Made by a program: the position numbers and the translations under genes. A stretch of 64,000 bases of DNA from Pontibacter aquaedesilientis (lineage in GTDB: Bacteria > Bacteroidota > Bacteroidia > Cytophagales > Hymenobacteraceae): NCBI RefSeq assembly GCF_014773225.1, contig NZ_JACXAJ010000001.1, forward strand, positions 930,001-994,000, in the 5' to 3' direction. The notes beneath the pieces were generated by a model. The model was not told where the DNA came from. It did no database searches and saw only the letters and a list, made by a program, of their open reading frames with translations. Positions 27,101 through 34,821 of this stretch are shown in pieces (within the stretch, counting starts at the first letter, position 1; every line of letters starts with the position of its first letter).

Positions 27101-28284
27101 AAGATTTGAAAATAGCAGAGGAAAACCTGCTGAAACTGAATAACGAACTGGAGAAAATCGTAGCGGACCGTACCAGAGAACTGGCGGAGAGCGATGAGCG
27201 TTTCCGGCTTGTTTCGATGGCAACCAACGACGTGGTGTGGGACTGGAACCTGGCATCGAACGACATTTGGTGGAGCGACAGTCTGCACAAGGTGCTCGGC
27301 TACGAAGAGCAGGAAATGATCGGCGGCGCCAACAGCTGGTTTGATAAACTGCACCCCGAAGACCGGGACACGATCGTGAAGAGCATCAACAAAGCGATTA
27401 ACGAGCGAAAGGAACAGTGGTCGGGCGAATACAGGATCAGGGAAAAAGGAGGTGATTACATTTATGTCTCCAACAGAGCCTACATCCAGTACAACGAGTA
27501 CCAGATGCCCTACCGGGTAATCGGCTCTTTTATCGACCTGACAGACTTGAAACAGGCTCAGGAAGAGCTTCAGGATACCAATGCACACCTGTTGCGGGTG
27601 ATTGAGGACCTGGATACCTTCGTGTATACCGCTTCCCACGATCTAAAGTCACCTATCGCCAACATTGAGGGATTGATGCTGCTGCTGGAAGAGCAGATCG
27701 CAATGGCCGGACCATTGCCTGGCGAACCGACCGAGCCCCTGTTTGTCATGATTAAGGACTCCATTGCCCGGTTCAAGAACGTGATCAGAGACCTGACTGA
27801 TATTGCCAAGGTGCAGCGCGATGTGGACGGTGATGCCGAACCGTTGAGCCTGGAGGAACTTTACCAAACGGTATACCTGAGTCTGAAGGAAGAGGCCACG
27901 AAGAAACATGCGGTGATCAAGACAGATTTCAGCGAGGCACCGGCCATCAATTTCTCCCGGAAGAATATGTACAGCATTCTGTACAACCTCGTTAGCAATG
28001 CGATCAAATACAGCTCACCGGACAAGCAACCCGAGGTGCAAATCAAAAGCAGTTGGGATGGAAAAAGCCTGGTGCTAACTGTTCAGGACAATGGCCTGGG
28101 AATGAACGAAGAGCAGCAAGGCAAGCTGTTTACGCTTTTCAAACGTTTTCACTCCCACGTGGACGGTACCGGTATGGGACTTTACATCGTGAAGCGCATC
28201 ATCGACAACTCGGGCGGAGAAATCAAAGTGGACAGCAAGGTAGGCCAAGGCACAACCTTCAGGCTGTATTTCAAAAAAGAATAA
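24175..28284 (+). CDS. CheB-CheR-PAS-histidine kinase fusion
   Basis: A 1369-residue multidomain signalling protein. CheB methylesterase domain (about 20-205): Ser28 (IGASAGG), His55 (IIQHLSPDH) and Asp147 (SGTGTDGS) make the catalytic triad, with no receiver domain before it. CheR methyltransferase domain (about 220-485): FFINVTSFFRD and VAACSTGEEVYSLA. A linker and a long coiled coil of repeated SNEE-type heptads (about 675-735) connect to PAS modules (about 735-850, 865-970, 1005-1125). The histidine kinase core has H-box YTASHDLKSPIAN (His1155), N-box NLVSNAIKYSS (about 1271), DNGLGM, and GTGMGLYIVKR. It lies 33 bases after the bacteriophytochrome and 7 bases before the ABM gene. It is the likely output of the photoreceptor. 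No chemotaxis receptors are nearby, so it may methylate or demethylate other targets or use these domains only for protein contacts. Confidence 0.93.
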   Translation: MSQQLPKTNRSKVTPRPADHYLVGIGASAGGLEAIHKLFDHFPSNSSFAFVIIQHLSPDHKSLMAELLSKHTRMQVQEAEDNMFTRPNCVYVLPSGKQLTLQHGRLRLTEKPRSREPNFAVDVFFESLAIDRGKYAIGIVLSGTGTDGSKGVKAIKQAGGLVVVQDPESAKFDGMPRSAIDTGDVDFVLTADKMSKEIIEHTRRMPLLKSIIENGRSSAETDEEAVLQEILELVCSHTQMDFTNYKMATINRRVHKRMQHLKLESMEAYLHYLHDNPAEIKQLCQEFFINVTSFFRDQEVFELLKDRVIPEIIQSKKANEPVKVWVAACSTGEEVYSLAILFCEVYHELGIEPNVKLFATDIDQRALQQASKGTYNPSISKNVSQSRLERFFQKKGNKYEVSDQIRKMVIFAQHDLQKDPPFSKIDLITCRNMLIYLNPALQNKVLSLFPYALNKDGFLLLGPSEHIGNLKEYFAEEDRKWKLFRKIKDRTGTQQSYGIKEYVTEIQPSQASQYKTTQLNRYNEAFMDALAEDFKVTALYVDASYQLLHGIGDINRFLKFPDKRLHFNLIKMVPEELAVTLSVGIRKALKNNRNVIARQVAVKFGKKEKMVNVSIRPVTIEKGQPKIILVLLQEMAEVHQTPKISELSLVSDSDYYQQLTALEMELKETRDNLQMTVQDLSTANEELQSSNEELMSSNEELQSSNEEMQSLNEELHTVNSEHQLKIKELQELNEDLDNYFRSSNIGQLFVDHNLYIRKYTPSIESIVNIIGGDIGRPVYHLSHSLKYSRLVEDIQYVNNTSNEVEHEVETTEGRYFLMRIIPYLKRDGNKDGVVISFVDVTTLRTLSSVVNGVLNSSLSSIMAFKAVRDENMQIKDFNWTLLNKQAESMLGKSSANLTTTSVLSTLPILYKSGLFKKFVAVVESDKSLHAEHYLELNGSKAWYEIVAVKMGDGLTVTMADITDKKNSEDRVLQAFEDLKIAEENLLKLNNELEKIVADRTRELAESDERFRLVSMATNDVVWDWNLASNDIWWSDSLHKVLGYEEQEMIGGANSWFDKLHPEDRDTIVKSINKAINERKEQWSGEYRIREKGGDYIYVSNRAYIQYNEYQMPYRVIGSFIDLTDLKQAQEELQDTNAHLLRVIEDLDTFVYTASHDLKSPIANIEGLMLLLEEQIAMAGPLPGEPTEPLFVMIKDSIARFKNVIRDLTDIAKVQRDVDGDAEPLSLEELYQTVYLSLKEEATKKHAVIKTDFSEAPAINFSRKNMYSILYNLVSNAIKYSSPDKQPEVQIKSSWDGKSLVLTVQDNGLGMNEEQQGKLFTLFKRFHSHVDGTGMGLYIVKRIIDNSGGEIKVDSKVGQGTTFRLYFKKE

Positions 28285-28291
28285 ACCGACT

Positions 28292-28588
28292 ATGTACATA
28301 GCAATGAGCATGTTTGAGGTTGCCAACGACATGGCAGCCGACGTAAAGGAAGCATTTGTGAAACGACCCCACATGGTCGACAGTGAGAAGGGTTTTCTGG
28401 GTATGAAAGTTTTCACGCCGCAGGAAAACGGAAACGAGTTCTGGGTGATGACAACCTGGACAGATGAAACCAGCTACAAAGAGTGGTATAAGCAACACAT
28501 GAAGGAGTCGCACCAAGGTATACCCAAAGGCTTGAAGTTAGTCCCCGGTAGCCTGAAAGTGCGTTTCTTCGACCAAGTAAGTGATTAG
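28292..28588 (+). CDS. ABM-domain protein (IsdG/HmoB-like), possible heme-degrading enzyme
   Basis: A 98-residue dimeric ABM-fold protein by its pattern: GFLGMKVF, a central strand FWVMTTWTDET, and helix YKEWYKQHMKESH. Of the three IsdG-type heme-oxygenase residues, Trp65 and His74 align by position (EW and ESH). The expected Asn falls on Ser6, so the catalytic set is incomplete. It starts 7 bases after the hybrid kinase in the phytochrome operon. Phytochromes need a bilin from heme, which makes a heme-degrading role attractive but unproven. The alternative is a monooxygenase acting on another small ligand. Confidence 0.75.
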   Translation: MYIAMSMFEVANDMAADVKEAFVKRPHMVDSEKGFLGMKVFTPQENGNEFWVMTTWTDETSYKEWYKQHMKESHQGIPKGLKLVPGSLKVRFFDQVSD

Positions 28589-28677
28589 ACCGGTCTTTTG
28601 CTAACAGGTATAGCCTCTGCGCAGCCCTGGCCAGCAGCAGTGCCAGATTTCCCCTGACCTTGCTTGCAAAACCGGAT

Positions 28678-28699
28678 ATTTCAGAAAGATTTCTGAAAT
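28678..28699. promoter_or_regulatory. Perfect dyad just upstream of hrpB
   Basis: ATTTCAGAAA and TTTCTGAAAT are perfect 10-base inverted arms separated by two bases, ending 9 bases before the hrpB start. It could be an operator or, in RNA, a hairpin hiding the initiation region. Confidence 0.5.
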
Positions 28700-28708
28700 T
28701 GCAGTGTT

Positions 28709-31255
28709 ATGCCTGATGCTGCCCTACTTTCCCACTTACCTGACCTGCCGGTTAAAGAAGTGATTCCACACTTGCTGGAAACGCTTGCTTGCCATTCGCG
28801 TGCTGTGCTGGAAGCGCCTCCCGGTGCCGGCAAAACCACGCTGGTACCCTTGGCATTACTACAGGCCGACTGGCGGCAGGATGGCAAAATACTGGTACTG
28901 GAGCCACGCCGACTGGCCACACGGGCAGCGGCACAGCGCATGGCCGATCTGTTAGGTGAGCCATTGGGGCAAACGGTAGGGTATTGGGTGCGCATGGAGC
29001 ATGTGGTTTCCTCCAAAACCCGGGTGGAAGTGGTGACGGAAGGTATCCTGACCCGCATGCTGCAGGAAGATCCCGCCCTGGAAGGTATAGCCGCCGTCAT
29101 TTTCGATGAATTTCATGAGCGTAGTCTCCAGGCTGACCTGGGCCTGGCGCTGGCATTGGATGCGCAGGCCGTGCTACGTCCTGATTTGCGCCTGCTCATT
29201 ATGAGCGCCACACTGGATGCCACAGGTATAGGCAACTGGCTGCAGGCACCGGTCATTCGCAGCGAGGGCCGGCTGTACCCTGTAGAGACGCATTACCTCT
29301 CTCCTGCCGAAATGGCCGCGGCTGGAAATAGACCAGCCGAAAGACTGACCTCTATGGTTCCTAAGACCATTCGAAAAACACTGTTAGAAGAGACCGAAGG
29401 CGATGTACTGGTATTCTTGCCCGGAATGGGCGAAATGCGCCGGGTGGCCCAACAACTGGAAGACAGACTCCCTCCTGCCACGGACCTGCACCTGCTGCAC
29501 GGCGATCTGCCGCTTTCCAAACAAATGGCCGCCATACAACCTGCCCCTGCCGGAAGGCGCAAAATTGTGCTGGCCACCAGCATAGCCGAAACCAGCTTAA
29601 CCATTGAAGGTGTGAAAATTGTGGTGGACGGTGGCTTTGCCCGGGTTCCACGCTTTATTCCCCGCACCGGCCTTACTACCCTCGTTACTATACCTGTCTC
29701 CAAAGCGGCGGCAGATCAGCGCCGGGGTCGTGCCGGTCGTCTGGGCCCCGGTGTTTGTTACCGCCTCTGGTCTACAGCGGATCAGTTGCAGTTGCCCGTG
29801 CGGCAGGATCCTGAAATTTGCGAGGCCGACCTTTCGGGACTTGCCCTGGAACTTGCCATTTGGGGTATAAAAGACACCAACACCCTGCAGTGGCTCGATT
29901 CCCCGCCTGCAGCAGCCATTTCGCTGGCACGTGAGCTTTTGCTTCGACTGAATGCCCTGGACAGAGCAGGTAATGCTACCCCACATGGCAAAGCCATTGC
30001 AAACATGGGTTTGACACCACGGCTGGGGCATCTGGTTATAAGAGGCCGCGAACTTGGAATGACGGACAGCGCATGTGCCCTGGCGGCCCTGCTGGCAGAA
30101 CGCGACATTATCAAATCCATGCAGGTGCCGGCGGGAGCCCCTATGCCAGACCTGATGCTGCGCCTGGAATTGCTGGCTGGTAAACGGCCCCATACACCTG
30201 GCTTCTCTAGAGACGAAAATGCCCTAAGACGCGTGCAGGACCAAGCCCAGCATTTGCGCCAGCGACTGCGCGAACCAAAATCATCCATCCGACCCGAAGA
30301 TGCAGGGCTGTTAACGGCATTGGCCTATCCTGACAGAATCGCCCAGCGTGAAACTTCTGGTCGGGTAAGACTGGTGACAGGCCAGCGTGCCAGCCTTCCG
30401 ACCGAGTTGTTTGGCGAGGCAGATTATTACGGCATCGCCCACCTCGACTCCGGAGCACATCCGCGCATCCTTTTGGCAGCGCCCCTTGGAAAGGAGGATT
30501 TGCTGCAGCATTTTCATGATCAATTGGAGGAGTTAAAGGAAGTTCGCTGGGATAGCGCAAGTGAGCGGGTAGTGGCTCGCCGAATCATTCGGCTCGGCGC
30601 CTTGGTACTGGAAGAAAAAGCCATCAGTAATCCGGACCCAGAACAAATGGCAGCGGCTTTGCTGCAAGCATTGCAGGACAAAGGGATAGACCGCTTGCCC
30701 TGGTCAGACGAGGCCAGGCGCACCCGGCAGCGCTTCGCCTTTTTACACCAACTGCAGCCTGGGAATTGGCCGGATGTGTCGGATGAGGTGTTGGCTGAAG
30801 GTATAGCGGAATGGTTATTGCCTCATTTGTCCGGACTGCGCACAATGGAGCAGGTAGCCCGCTTGGATTTAAATCAGATACTGCTCGCCACGCTTTCCTG
30901 GGAGCAACAGCAGGAGATGAACCGACTTGCCCCGACACACCTGGAGGTGCCGAGTGGCTCCCGCATTGCCCTGGACTACAGTGACCCTTCGTCTCCGGTA
31001 TTGGCCGTCAGGTTGCAGGAGGTATTCGGACTGCTGGACACTCCCCGCATTGGCGGCGGCAAAGTACCTTTGCTCATTCATCTGCTCTCCCCGGCTTCGC
31101 GCCCCGTGCAGGTGACACGAGACCTGCGCAGTTTCTGGAGCAACGGCTATTTTGAAGTGCGTAAAGACTTGAGGGGCCGATACCCGAAGCACCATTGGCC
31201 CGAAGATCCGCTGACGGCACCGCCCACCCGAGGTATAAAGCGACGTACACCATAA
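28709..31255 (+). CDS. hrpB: ATP-dependent RNA helicase HrpB
   Basis: An 848-residue DEAH-box helicase of the HrpB family, length as usual (about 810-850). Motifs in order: Walker A (APPGAGKTT, Lys42), TAT-type motif, DEFHER box (VIFDEFHERSLQ, near residue 134), SAT (IMSATLDA), TSIAETSLT, and motif VI (DQRRGRAGRLGPG). Helicase-associated and HrpB C-terminal domains fill the rest, ending SFWSNGYFEVRKDLRGRYPKH. It probably remodels RNA. The physiological role is poorly defined in the family. It converges on the minus-strand MotB-like gene with a 50-base gap. Confidence 0.95.
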   Translation: MPDAALLSHLPDLPVKEVIPHLLETLACHSRAVLEAPPGAGKTTLVPLALLQADWRQDGKILVLEPRRLATRAAAQRMADLLGEPLGQTVGYWVRMEHVVSSKTRVEVVTEGILTRMLQEDPALEGIAAVIFDEFHERSLQADLGLALALDAQAVLRPDLRLLIMSATLDATGIGNWLQAPVIRSEGRLYPVETHYLSPAEMAAAGNRPAERLTSMVPKTIRKTLLEETEGDVLVFLPGMGEMRRVAQQLEDRLPPATDLHLLHGDLPLSKQMAAIQPAPAGRRKIVLATSIAETSLTIEGVKIVVDGGFARVPRFIPRTGLTTLVTIPVSKAAADQRRGRAGRLGPGVCYRLWSTADQLQLPVRQDPEICEADLSGLALELAIWGIKDTNTLQWLDSPPAAAISLARELLLRLNALDRAGNATPHGKAIANMGLTPRLGHLVIRGRELGMTDSACALAALLAERDIIKSMQVPAGAPMPDLMLRLELLAGKRPHTPGFSRDENALRRVQDQAQHLRQRLREPKSSIRPEDAGLLTALAYPDRIAQRETSGRVRLVTGQRASLPTELFGEADYYGIAHLDSGAHPRILLAAPLGKEDLLQHFHDQLEELKEVRWDSASERVVARRIIRLGALVLEEKAISNPDPEQMAAALLQALQDKGIDRLPWSDEARRTRQRFAFLHQLQPGNWPDVSDEVLAEGIAEWLLPHLSGLRTMEQVARLDLNQILLATLSWEQQQEMNRLAPTHLEVPSGSRIALDYSDPSSPVLAVRLQEVFGLLDTPRIGGGKVPLLIHLLSPASRPVQVTRDLRSFWSNGYFEVRKDLRGRYPKHHWPEDPLTAPPTRGIKRRTP

Positions 31256-31305
31256 GGCCTGTCCCTATAAGGTATAGCCCATACCGCCAGGTCCTGTTTT
31301 TGGGA

Positions 31306-31953
31306 TTAATCGCCTAGCGTGCCCACTTTCGGGAGGATCTGGATCACGAAGCGGCGATCCCGGATGTCGCCTGTTCTGCCGGCACCCTCAAAGCCGCTGC
31401 CCGCAGCCACCAGTTCTATCTGGTCTTTCGGGAATTTGATACCGGATCGTTGCCAGAATTTCATGAGCGCAACCGCCCGTTTATAGCTCAGCTCCAGGGC
31501 ATATTCCCGCTCGGTGATGTTGCGTGGATCGCCTTTGGGGTAACTGGCAGCCCGCCCGTCTATCACAATGAGGTATTTCACCTCTTTATCGTCAATGGAG
31601 TTAATGACTTGGCTCAGGTTCTCGCCGGCCCGGCGGAGCGGTGCCAATGCCCGCTGCGGTATCTCGGCGCGGCTCTGCTCAAATAGTACATCGACCAGCA
31701 ATTCGTGCCGCTTGTGCTGCTCGTTGTATTGAAAGTACCGGTCATCTAAGCGACTCAAAGCCGATTTTATCTCGTCCAGCTTTTTCTTTTCTTCCAGCTC
31801 TACCTCCAGCCTTGCCAGGGTGTGCTGGTTTTCCATTGCCTTGTCCTGGAACATTTTGAAGCTCAGCACAAACAGCACCAGCATCACCAGAAAAAGCACT
31901 GTCATCAGGTCGACGTAGCTGGGCCAGAAAAAGTCTCTGCTTTCCTTGCTCAT
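31306..31953 (-). CDS. MotB/OmpA-like motor subunit (ZorB-like)
   Basis: A 215-residue inner-membrane protein. The first 32 residues hold one membrane helix, with the conserved ion-site aspartate just at its start (WPSYVDLMTVLFLVMLVLFVLSF), as in MotB, ExbD and ZorB. A coiled segment (about 38-80) leads to an OmpA-type peptidoglycan-binding domain (about 85-212). The domain has YLIVIDGRAASYP, NITEREYALELSYKRAVALMKF and a final strand FVIQILP. It is the last gene of a seven-gene run, 5 bases after its MotA-like partner. MotAB, ExbBD and ZorAB pairs are 5:2 ion-driven rotary motors, so this pair should form an energised channel anchored to the wall. Confidence 0.9.
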   Translation of the reverse strand: MSKESRDFFWPSYVDLMTVLFLVMLVLFVLSFKMFQDKAMENQHTLARLEVELEEKKKLDEIKSALSRLDDRYFQYNEQHKRHELLVDVLFEQSRAEIPQRALAPLRRAGENLSQVINSIDDKEVKYLIVIDGRAASYPKGDPRNITEREYALELSYKRAVALMKFWQRSGIKFPKDQIELVAAGSGFEGAGRTGDIRDRRFVIQILPKVGTLGD

Positions 31954-31958
31954 GGCGC

Positions 31959-33731
31959 CTACCTCTTGTTATTTTGGCTGGTGCCGAACAACTTTCCTAA
32001 AGCGGCCCGCAGAGGACCAGGTTCAGCGGCTTTCATCACATTGACGTTCAGGATGTGCAACTGACGCAGCAGTTGCTGCTGTACCTGGGCATCGGCCTCT
32101 AATTTTTGCAACAGACGCTCGTTCGTCTGCCTGATCTCACCGGTGAGCTGCTGCTGGTTGCTGTTCAGTTTTTTCTGTTCCTCCTGCAGGTTCTCGAACG
32201 GGCGCATGTAGTCGAGTATGCGATCGTATACATTGTCCTCGTTTAGCCTTCTGAAGTGTTCCTGCCATTTTTCGTAGGCGTTTTGGGCGTCACGTTCCTG
32301 GTGTTGCAGCCTGGCCTCCATTAGGTCGGTCAGCTTTAGGGCCGCCTTATCGAAATACTGCTCCACCCGTGCGGCAATATTGTTGAGGTCCTGCTCATGG
32401 CGACCAAAAAACTCAACCTGCCGCTGAATGGATTCGTCGTGCTTTTGCAAATAACCCGGTACCTGATCGAAGCCCTCCTGCAAGCCCGTGAGCCTGCTCA
32501 GCACCTGTTCAATATTATGCGTCAGTTCGCCACCCTTCTGCACCGATTCGTTGAGGGCCACCTGGTATTGTATAAAATTCTGAAACAACTGTTCGCTTTC
32601 CTTCAGCTTATCAAACACCTGCAAGTTGGCGTTGGCCATTTGCGTGAAGCCGATCTCATCCAGTTTGTGAATGAACTCCTTCTGCGTGCGGATATTCTCA
32701 GAGAGTGACTCCACAATGGGCCGGAAGCCAAGCACCTTGTCTAGGAAATCCTTGTTGAACGAATCGAGCACAGACTTGAGGTTACCCAGGCTGGCGGCCA
32801 TGTCGGAGTTTAGTTTGGGCAGCAGATTGGTCTGCAGGAAGGTATAGTAATCGTTTTGATACCTATCGCGGGTGCTGCGGGCGTTCTTGAGGTGATGATT
32901 GCCAAGCAGGGTGAGCAACAAGCCGAAGAAGCTACCCGTCATGGCAATGAGCACACCGAAAAGAAAGCTCGGAATATTCTGATCTGTGATAAAAGAGGAA
33001 CCCACGGCTATACCTTCTTCGGGAACTTCAGCTGTCACAAGTCCGGTAAAAACCAGGCTGGACAAACCAATGATCACCCCCGAAAAAGTCCCCAACAAGC
33101 CCACATACAAAGGGGTGGCAATAGTCGACTGTACTTCATTGTCCATCGCCTCGGAATAGCGCTCGGCCACGTCCTTCAGAATGTTAAAGTCAGCGGCCGC
33201 TCCCTTATTACACCGCAGGTACTGGTTGGTGCTTTTGATGATCTTGCTGAAAGTCTCGGAAGGCTGCTGTACCTCTATCAGATCGGTGGTACCCGTGCCT
33301 TTGCCGCCTGACGATGCCGTAGTGACGAGCGCCTCAGGATCACCGGAAACCGGATGCAGATTGCCGGCACTCAGTAGCCTGTCAAACTTCTCCAAAGAGA
33401 GGGTATACCTGGGCACAGGTCCGCCCTTTGCCTCTACCTGCAGGGTATCACCCTCTACCGCAACAATGCGCTTCACCACTGGATTGGAGGGCATGTACTC
33501 CCGGAATGGCTGTCCGTTGAGCAGGGCCAGCCTGAGATTTTCCGGGCTTTTGCCAGGTATAGTTTTCGCCTCCGGCTGTTCCAGCACATGCTCCCGGAGG
33601 GAAAGCCGGTCTTCGGAAGGAAAAAGCTCCGCTATGTTTCTGATCCTGCTGCGGGTGCCCCTGTAGACAAACAGTTGGTAGCCCAGGATGCCCAGGATGA
33701 GAATCGCCTCGAAAATAAATATACCTTCCAT
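31959..33731 (-). CDS. MotA/TolQ/ExbB-like motor subunit with long coiled-coil tail (ZorA-like)
   Basis: A 590-residue protein. One membrane helix at about 3-22 precedes a 180-residue soluble insertion. Two core helices follow at about 205-235 (IATPLYVGLLGTFSGVIIGL) and 256-285 (SFLFGVLIAMTGSFFGLLLTLLG). The motif PLYVGLLGTFSGV is characteristic of MotA/ExbB-type channels. Residues from about 310 to 570 are almost wholly coiled coil, a long cytoplasmic tail like that of ZorA in Zorya defence systems. It pairs with the MotB-like gene 5 bases downstream. No zorC, zorD or zorE genes are present. The tail could contact the tubulin-like and actin-like proteins encoded upstream. Confidence 0.88.
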   Translation of the reverse strand: MEGIFIFEAILILGILGYQLFVYRGTRSRIRNIAELFPSEDRLSLREHVLEQPEAKTIPGKSPENLRLALLNGQPFREYMPSNPVVKRIVAVEGDTLQVEAKGGPVPRYTLSLEKFDRLLSAGNLHPVSGDPEALVTTASSGGKGTGTTDLIEVQQPSETFSKIIKSTNQYLRCNKGAAADFNILKDVAERYSEAMDNEVQSTIATPLYVGLLGTFSGVIIGLSSLVFTGLVTAEVPEEGIAVGSSFITDQNIPSFLFGVLIAMTGSFFGLLLTLLGNHHLKNARSTRDRYQNDYYTFLQTNLLPKLNSDMAASLGNLKSVLDSFNKDFLDKVLGFRPIVESLSENIRTQKEFIHKLDEIGFTQMANANLQVFDKLKESEQLFQNFIQYQVALNESVQKGGELTHNIEQVLSRLTGLQEGFDQVPGYLQKHDESIQRQVEFFGRHEQDLNNIAARVEQYFDKAALKLTDLMEARLQHQERDAQNAYEKWQEHFRRLNEDNVYDRILDYMRPFENLQEEQKKLNSNQQQLTGEIRQTNERLLQKLEADAQVQQQLLRQLHILNVNVMKAAEPGPLRAALGKLFGTSQNNKR

Positions 33732-33789
33732 GTGAATGTGTTGCTACCAAGGGGCAAAAGTGCTCTCCTAGGTATAGCGAATGTGTGTG

Positions 33790-34701
33790 TTATCTGAAAT
33801 CGATCCGTGCTTTCTCTTCTATTTTCCAGCCGTTGCCCACACGAGACAATACGCCGTCGCCTTGCAACACCACCTGGCTCACCATGCGGTTGGATGGTTT
33901 TTCGAAAGCAAAGGCATTTTCCAGCCGGTCTATACCCTGTGAGATCACAAAAGCGTGGTTGCCGGACAGGTTGAAGCGGTAGCGTGTTCTGTTGCTGCCT
34001 TCTGTTGGGGCGTCCACTTCGATGTAGCTGTCGGAGTCAGGCTGCTGTTGGAGCTGGTGCTGGCGGATGACACCGTCCTCCGGAATGATCGCGTATTTTT
34101 TACCGGAATGTTCGGGCTCAGGCTGCGTAACCTGGTTAGCGGTGGTCGTTTGCTGGCCAGAGGCTGCCTGTTCCAGCTCTTCCAACAGGTCACCTCCTAC
34201 TATTTCCAGGTTAACGGGTTTTGACGCAGGCCGCTGTTGCTCAGATTGGCCGGTTTCATCGTTTCTTTTTCTGTCCATCGGTTCGTTGCGTCTTCTGTTT
34301 TCTTTCTTGCGGCGAGGCTCGCCGGGTTGCGTTTCATCCTCACGCTGAGATTTTCTATCCTGCTGTCGCTCTTTCGGCTGATTTTCCCGTGGCTGCCTTT
34401 CCTGCGGTTGATTCTCGCGGGGCTGGCGGTCGCGCTGCCTTTGGCGCGGTTCACGTGTCTGTTCCTGCTCTTCCTGACGCGGTTTGTTTCTGCGACCAGA
34501 CTCACTGGTTTCGTCTGTCGGTCGTTTGCTCCTGCTGTTGCCCCCTTCCAGCCTCCTGAGCCTTTGCTCCAATAAAGTATTTTTCTCTTTCAGCTGCTCG
34601 ATCCGTTTGCCAAGCATCCGGTGAGAAGTACTGGCTCTCAGAAATGCGAAACCGGCACCCACTAAGGCGATCAGGCTGATGATAATGGAAATTGTATTCA
34701 T
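33790..34701 (-). CDS. Membrane-anchored protein with charged repeat linker, unknown function
   Basis: A 303-residue protein. A single N-terminal membrane helix (SIIISLIALVGAGFAFL) precedes a short coiled coil (about 28-52). A low-complexity Arg/Gln/Glu/Pro linker (about 55-160) includes near-repeats of RENQPQERQP. A compact C-terminal region follows (about 195-303; KYAIIPEDGVIRQHQLQ, then YRFNLSGNHAFVISQGIDR) that looks beta-rich. I do not recognise the C-terminal domain. It lies between the actin-like gene and the MotA-like gene, with gaps of 120 and 58 bases, and is probably a scaffold or tether of the complex. Confidence 0.8.
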   Translation of the reverse strand: MNTISIIISLIALVGAGFAFLRASTSHRMLGKRIEQLKEKNTLLEQRLRRLEGGNSRSKRPTDETSESGRRNKPRQEEQEQTREPRQRQRDRQPRENQPQERQPRENQPKERQQDRKSQREDETQPGEPRRKKENRRRNEPMDRKRNDETGQSEQQRPASKPVNLEIVGGDLLEELEQAASGQQTTTANQVTQPEPEHSGKKYAIIPEDGVIRQHQLQQQPDSDSYIEVDAPTEGSNRTRYRFNLSGNHAFVISQGIDRLENAFAFEKPSNRMVSQVVLQGDGVLSRVGNGWKIEEKARIDFR

Positions 34702-34821
34702 ATAGCAGTGCTGTTAATTTTCAATGTTGGTTTGAGAAGTAGATGATTCACTTTTAAAAAGCCTGACCACCACTTCCTGTTGAACGTGGTGGCCGGGGCA
34801 GGTATAGCGTTAACACTAAAA

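Noticed and set aside
31306..33731. MotA/MotB-like pair as flagellar motor
   Set aside because: No flagellar genes in the window, the channel protein has a long non-flagellar tail, and Bacteroidota of this group lack flagella. The neighbours point to a different machine.
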